Source of the DNA: Parasponia andersonii
Taxonomy: Eukaryota > Streptophyta > Magnoliopsida > Rosales > Cannabaceae
Direction: 5' to 3'
Length of the DNA stretch: 64,000 nt
NCBI GenBank assembly: GCA_002914805.1
Contig: JXTB01000139.1
Coordinates: 102,911 to 166,910 of the forward strand
Within the stretch, counting starts at the first letter, position 1; every line of letters starts with the position of its first letter. This document shows positions 60,352-64,000 of the stretch, piece after piece. Made by a program: the position numbers and the translations under genes. Under the pieces are notes generated by a model. The model saw nothing but the letters and a program-made list of their open reading frames with translations. It did not search any database and was not told the DNA's origin.

Positions 60352-62140
60352 AAGGATGGTACATACATGATTGACATCAAGGGAGACCAGGCCTCCGCAA
60401 AGAAATGCTTTTCAGCTGCCCTGATGGGAGCCGACGCGAGTGCAAGCGCTGCAACTATGGACAGATAGCAATCAAAGGACCGTCTGCCAGTGTACATGAA
60501 CTGAATCGAAGAAGAGTCCGACGGTCCAGAATCCACGATCGAGGAGTTGGTAGCGGTCTCTTTGAAAGAGGCAGAGCCGGCAAAGGTGGTTCTGATCTGG
60601 GCCTTGTTACCTGAGGAGCAAAAGAACGAGATGCTGGAATTCCTGAAGCTGAATGAGGACGTCTTCGCGTGGTCTCACGATGATATGCCTGGGATAGACC
60701 CCGAACACTCCTGCCACCGTCTGAACATAGACCCTCATTTTCCTTCAGTCAGGCAGAAACCCTGAAGGTTCGCACCAGAGAAAAGCAGGGCGATCAACAA
60801 GGAGGTAGAAAAGTTGCTGGAGAACGGTCTGATCAGGGAATGCGTTTACCCACGATGGGTCTCTAACCCGGTAGTGGTGAAAAAGAAAAACGGTGACGAC
60901 CGTATTTGTATAAACTTCACAACCTGAACAAGGCCTGCCCAAAGGATAGTTTCCCCCTGCCAAGAATCGACCAAATAGTAGACGCAATGGCGGGATTCAA
61001 CAAAATCAGCTTTCTGGATGTCTATTCCGGATACAACCAGATCCCCCTGTACGCGGAATATCAGATCCACATGGCTTTCATCACGGAACGAGGTCTGTAC
61101 TGCTACAGGCGTATGCCATTTGGCCTGAAGAATGCGGGGGCAACCTACCAGAGGTTCATGAATAAAATGTTCGCTAGGCTACTAGGAAAGACTATGGAGG
61201 TCTACATCGACAATATGGTCGTGAAGAGCAGGGATGATTCAGACCATCTGAGGCACCTGGACGAATGTTTTCAGATTCTGAGGCAACATCAGATGCATCT
61301 GAATCCCAAGAAGTGTGCATTTGGGGTATCCTCTGGGCAATTCTTGGGGCATATTGTAAGCTAGAGGGGTATTGAGGCAAACCCGACCCAGCTGATCTCG
61401 GTCGCAAATGTGCAGAGACCCTCATCCGTTCGAGAGGTCCAACGCCTGGCTGGGAAGGTAGCCACTCTCAGCCAATTCGTATCCAAGATGTCCGACTGAT
61501 GCAAGCCTTTCTTCCAATGCTTGAAGAAAAGCTCTACTGCCATCTAGGGTGAAGAACAGGATAGGGCACTGGCAGACCTCAAGCTGTATCTGAGTCACCC
61601 ACCTATCCTGGCTTCCCCGGCAGAGGGGGATCGTTTGTATGCCTATTTAGCAGTGTCCGAAGTAGCGGTCAGCGCTGTACTGTTCATCGAGGAAGACAGT
61701 AAATAGAAACCGATGTTTTATATAAGCCGTATGCTCCTAGATGCCAAAACCCGATACAGTGTAGCAGAAAAGCTAGTCCTCGCTCTAGTCAACGCTAAAA
61801 AGAAACTCCGGCAGTATTTTGAGGCTCACTCGGTCACTGTGTATACGGATTTCCCCATCCGTCAAATCTTGGCTAAACTAGACCTGTCAGGACGACTGAC
61901 CAAATGGGCCATCAATCTGGGGATATACGATATCGAATATCAGCCTCGAACGGCAAAGAAAGGACAGGTCATGGCAGATTTTCTGGTGGAAACGAGTCCT
62001 TTGGCGAGCGGCACGACCCGAATCAGATGTCTCAACTCCACCCCCTTTAGCCTGGATGCTCTACACGGACGGATCCACAAATGCCGTAGGGTCGGGTATC
62101 GGGATAGTTTTGCAGACCCCAATGGGTCTTAGAGTTAAGA
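60352..62140 (+). pseudogene. Reverse transcriptase and RNase H of the Tat-type element, broken
   Basis: Blocks: FLKLNEDVFAWSHDDMPGI (about 60640), VEKLLENGLIRECVYPRW, VVVKKKNGDDRICINF (60890), a frameshift, then LNKACPKDSFPLPRIDQIVD, SFLDVYSGYNQI, YCYRRMPFGLKNAGATYQR (60906-61160), the active site VYIDNMVVKS (61200-61220) and ECFQILRQHQMHLNPKKCAFGV. RNase H follows (about 61560-61860) with YLAVSEVAVSAVL and MLLDAKTRYSVAEKL. The polymerase site normally reads YIDD; here the second Asp is Asn, which alone would abolish activity. Stops at 60763, 61364, 61499, 61544 and 61705. Confidence 0.88.
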
Positions 62141-62771
62141 AAGCATTGAGGCTCGGCTACCAGGCGACTAACAACGAGGCGGAGTACGAGGCACTGTTAC
62201 AAGGCCTTGAATTGGCACTACACTTCGGAGTAGAGAGCATCGCCGTGAAGACCAACTCACAGTTGATCACGGGCCAGGTCAGGGGAGACTTCGAAGTAAA
62301 AGAACCAAGGNTCCCCATCCGTCAAATCTTGGCCAAACCAGACCTGTCGGGACGACTGACCAAATGGGCCATCGAGTTGGGGATATACGATATCGAATAT
62401 CAGCCTTGAAGGCAAAGAAAGGACAGGTCATGACGGATTTTCTGGTGGAAATCGAGTCCTTTGGCGAGCAGCACGACCCGAATCAGATGTCTCAACTCCA
62501 CCCTCCTTCAACCTGGATGCTCTACACGGACGGATCCACGAATACCGCAGGGTCGGGTATCGGGATAGTTTTACAGACCCCAACGGGTCTTAGAGTAGAG
62601 AAAGTATTGAGGCTCAGCTACCAGGCAACTAACAATGAGGCGGAGTACGAGGCACTGTTACAAGGCCTTGAGTTGACACTACACTTCGGAGTAGAGAGCA
62701 TCGCCGTGAAGACTGACTCGCAGTTGATCGCGGGTCAGGTCAGGGGAGACTTCGAAGTAAAAGAACCAAGG
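61852..62771 (+). repeat. 460-bp direct duplication joined by an undetermined base
   Basis: 61852-62310 and 62312-62771 both run from TCCCCATCCGTCAAATCTTGG to GACTTCGAAGTAAAAGAACC and AAGG. They differ by scattered substitutions (for example CTAAACTAG versus CCAAACCAG) and small indels. The N at 62311 sits precisely at the junction. Confidence 0.9.
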
Positions 62772-62880
62772 TTGCACAGGTACTTCTCTAAGGTGATGGG
62801 GGCAAAGGCTCGTTTTGGTAACTTCAATATCGAACCGATCCCCAGGGAGATGAACCAGAGGGCCGACGGGTTAGCTAAGA
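62056..62880 (+). pseudogene. Second, archaeal-type RNase H of the Tat-type element (duplicated start)
   Basis: MLYTDGSTNAVGSGIGIVL (62056) and MLYTDGSTNTAGSGIGIVL (62515) are two copies of the domain start, each with the DGS catalytic Asp, NNEAEYEALLQGL with its Glu, and a later Asp or Asn (KTDSQLI in copy 2, KTNSQLI in copy 1). Only the second copy runs on through HRYFSKVMGAKARFGNFNIEPIPREMN to a complete domain. An extra RNase H between reverse transcriptase and integrase is a known feature of Tat-lineage elements. Confidence 0.85.
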
Positions 62881-64000
62881 GTGCATCAATCGGGGGCACC
62901 ACTGAAAGCATAGAAATCCTCTTAGAAGGCGAGAGCATGGAAGACCCCCCGCAGACCCTTGTGCACCATGTGTTTGCAACCGGTGCTACTGACGAAGGGT
63001 GGATGAAGCCCATCACACAGTATTTGACGTTGGGGAACCTGCCCACAGACCCTCGGGAAGCGAGGTCAGTCAGGTTAAAGGCCGCCAGGTACTCGATGAT
63101 TGGTGAATAGTTATACAGGAGATCGACAATGGGTCTGATGCTACGCTGCATAGGCCCTGTCGAAGCGCAAAAACTGATGGAGGAAATCCACGAGAGAGTA
63201 TGTGGCAACCACTCTGGTGAGTGCAGCCTCGCCCACAAGGCTCTAACGGCCGGATACTTTTGGCCATACATGATGGCGGAGGTAGCCGAATTCGTAAGAA
63301 AATGTGATAAATGCCAGAGGTTCGCCCCGATGAAACGTCAGCCCGCGGAGACTCTTCATTCGAACATAACTCCTTGGCCATTTGTCAAGTGGGGTCTAGA
63401 TATCGTCGGAGAGCTCCCCAGAAGTCCAGGAGGAAAATGATACGTCTTGCTAGCCACGGACTATTTTACCAAGTGGGTAGAGACAGAAGCCTACACGACA
63501 GTTAATAAGGCAAACACGATTAACTTCATCTGGAAGAACATAATCTGCCGATTCGGGATCCCGAAAGAGATACACGCTGACCATGGCACGCAATTCCAAA
63601 ATGCTAAGCTTAAGGAGTTGTGCGAACTATATGATATAAGGCTCAGTTTCTCTTCCGTGAACTACCCTCAGGGGAACGGTCAAGCAGAGGTGACAAACAA
63701 AGCCATATTCAGCAACATCAAAAAGAACTTGCAGGAGTCTAAAAGCAAGTGTTTAGAAGAACTGCTGGCCGTTGTGTGGGCCCATCGAACCACAGAGCGA
63801 AGGTCTACTGGGAGAACGCTGTTCACTATGGTCTACGGATCAGATGCTATGATCCCGACCGAGGTCGGCCTCCCAACCCTCCGCTCCGAAGTGGTAAAAG
63901 ATGCTCCCCTAAACGAGCGCCAGTTAAGCCGCAACACAGACCTCCTGGAAGAAACGAGAAACATGGCCTTGGTCCACCTAGCTTCATACCACCAGCAGGC
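62880..64000 (+). pseudogene. Integrase of the Tat-type element, running off the window
   Basis: A linker to a TAG at 63108-63110 is followed by the His/Cys region at 63150-63330 (HSGECSLAHKALTAGYFWPYM, VRKCDKCQRFAP) and WPFVKWGLDIVGELP with the first catalytic Asp. A TGA at 63438 interrupts, then an open frame continues to the window end: VLLATDYFTKWVE, GIPKEIHADHGTQFQN with the second Asp, and NYPQGNGQAEVTNK with the Glu. Stops lie between domains and at 63438, so the protein is not continuous, but the catalytic triad is preserved. Confidence 0.88.

Larger units (their letters stand above)
57357..64000 (+). mobile_element. Ty3-gypsy element of the Tat type, 5' part, continues past the window
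   Basis: 5' LTR (57357-58171), Asp-tRNA-type primer site, gag, protease, reverse transcriptase, RNase H, a second (archaeal-type) RNase H and integrase in order on the plus strand. The extra RNase H before integrase and the lack of a chromodomain so far point to the Tat lineage. GC content is markedly higher than in the surroundings. Stops, frameshifts, an altered reverse-transcriptase site and a 460-bp duplication at an undetermined base (62311) make this copy non-functional as assembled. The 3' LTR is outside the window. Confidence 0.9.

Overview
The window looks like nuclear DNA of a dicot-type flowering plant. The evidence is a spliced WIP-family C2H2 zinc-finger gene, plant CACTA (En/Spm-type) DNA transposons, Ty1-copia and Ty3-gypsy LTR retrotransposons with initiator-Met or Asp-type primer sites, and a very AT-rich background. 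The species cannot be named from sequence alone. Only one gene appears intact: a two-exon WIP transcription factor on the minus strand at 1071-2158. Almost everything else recognisable is mobile DNA in various stages of decay.

Layout: 1-1070 is the 3' flank of the WIP gene. 2159-2554 is its remaining proximal promoter. 2555-11786 is a 9.2-kb CACTA element flanked by TTT, which has separated that promoter from its former upstream DNA (11790 onward). Inside it, at 8549-9482, sits a small rearranged LTR element flanked by ATTCA. 11790-15979 is gene-poor. 15980-22838 is a decayed Ty3-gypsy chromovirus; its 5' LTR is split by a 1.57-kb putative solo LTR flanked by ATAGG. 22839-27099 has no gene and includes a repeat-like stretch. 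27100-39857 is a Ty1-copia element (LTRs about 470 bp, flanked by GTTAG) split by a second CACTA element (27792-35035, flanked by GAG) whose genes run on the minus strand. 39858-42360 holds tandem repeats and A-rich DNA. 42381 to about 44930 is CACTA-like DNA carrying a reverse-oriented solo gypsy LTR. 44930-50500 is mostly featureless apart from a fragment resembling ribosomal protein L11. 50500-54014 is a heavily mutated copia gag-pol. 57357-64000 is the 5' LTR and most of gag-pol of a GC-richer Ty3-gypsy element of the Tat type, with two RNase H domains, running off the end of the window.

The elements interact as a stratified nest, and target-site duplications give the order of insertion. 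I see no novel enzymatic system. The most unusual structure is the 934-bp rearranged LTR element. Its two internal LTR junctions share a 5-bp duplication of a site inside the element's own LTR, as expected for integrase-mediated self-insertion, and it also carries a piece of the neighbouring gypsy LTR family. Two single undetermined bases (31529 and 62311) fall exactly at breaks in coding continuity and probably mark assembly joins. No tRNA, rRNA or CRISPR array was recognised.
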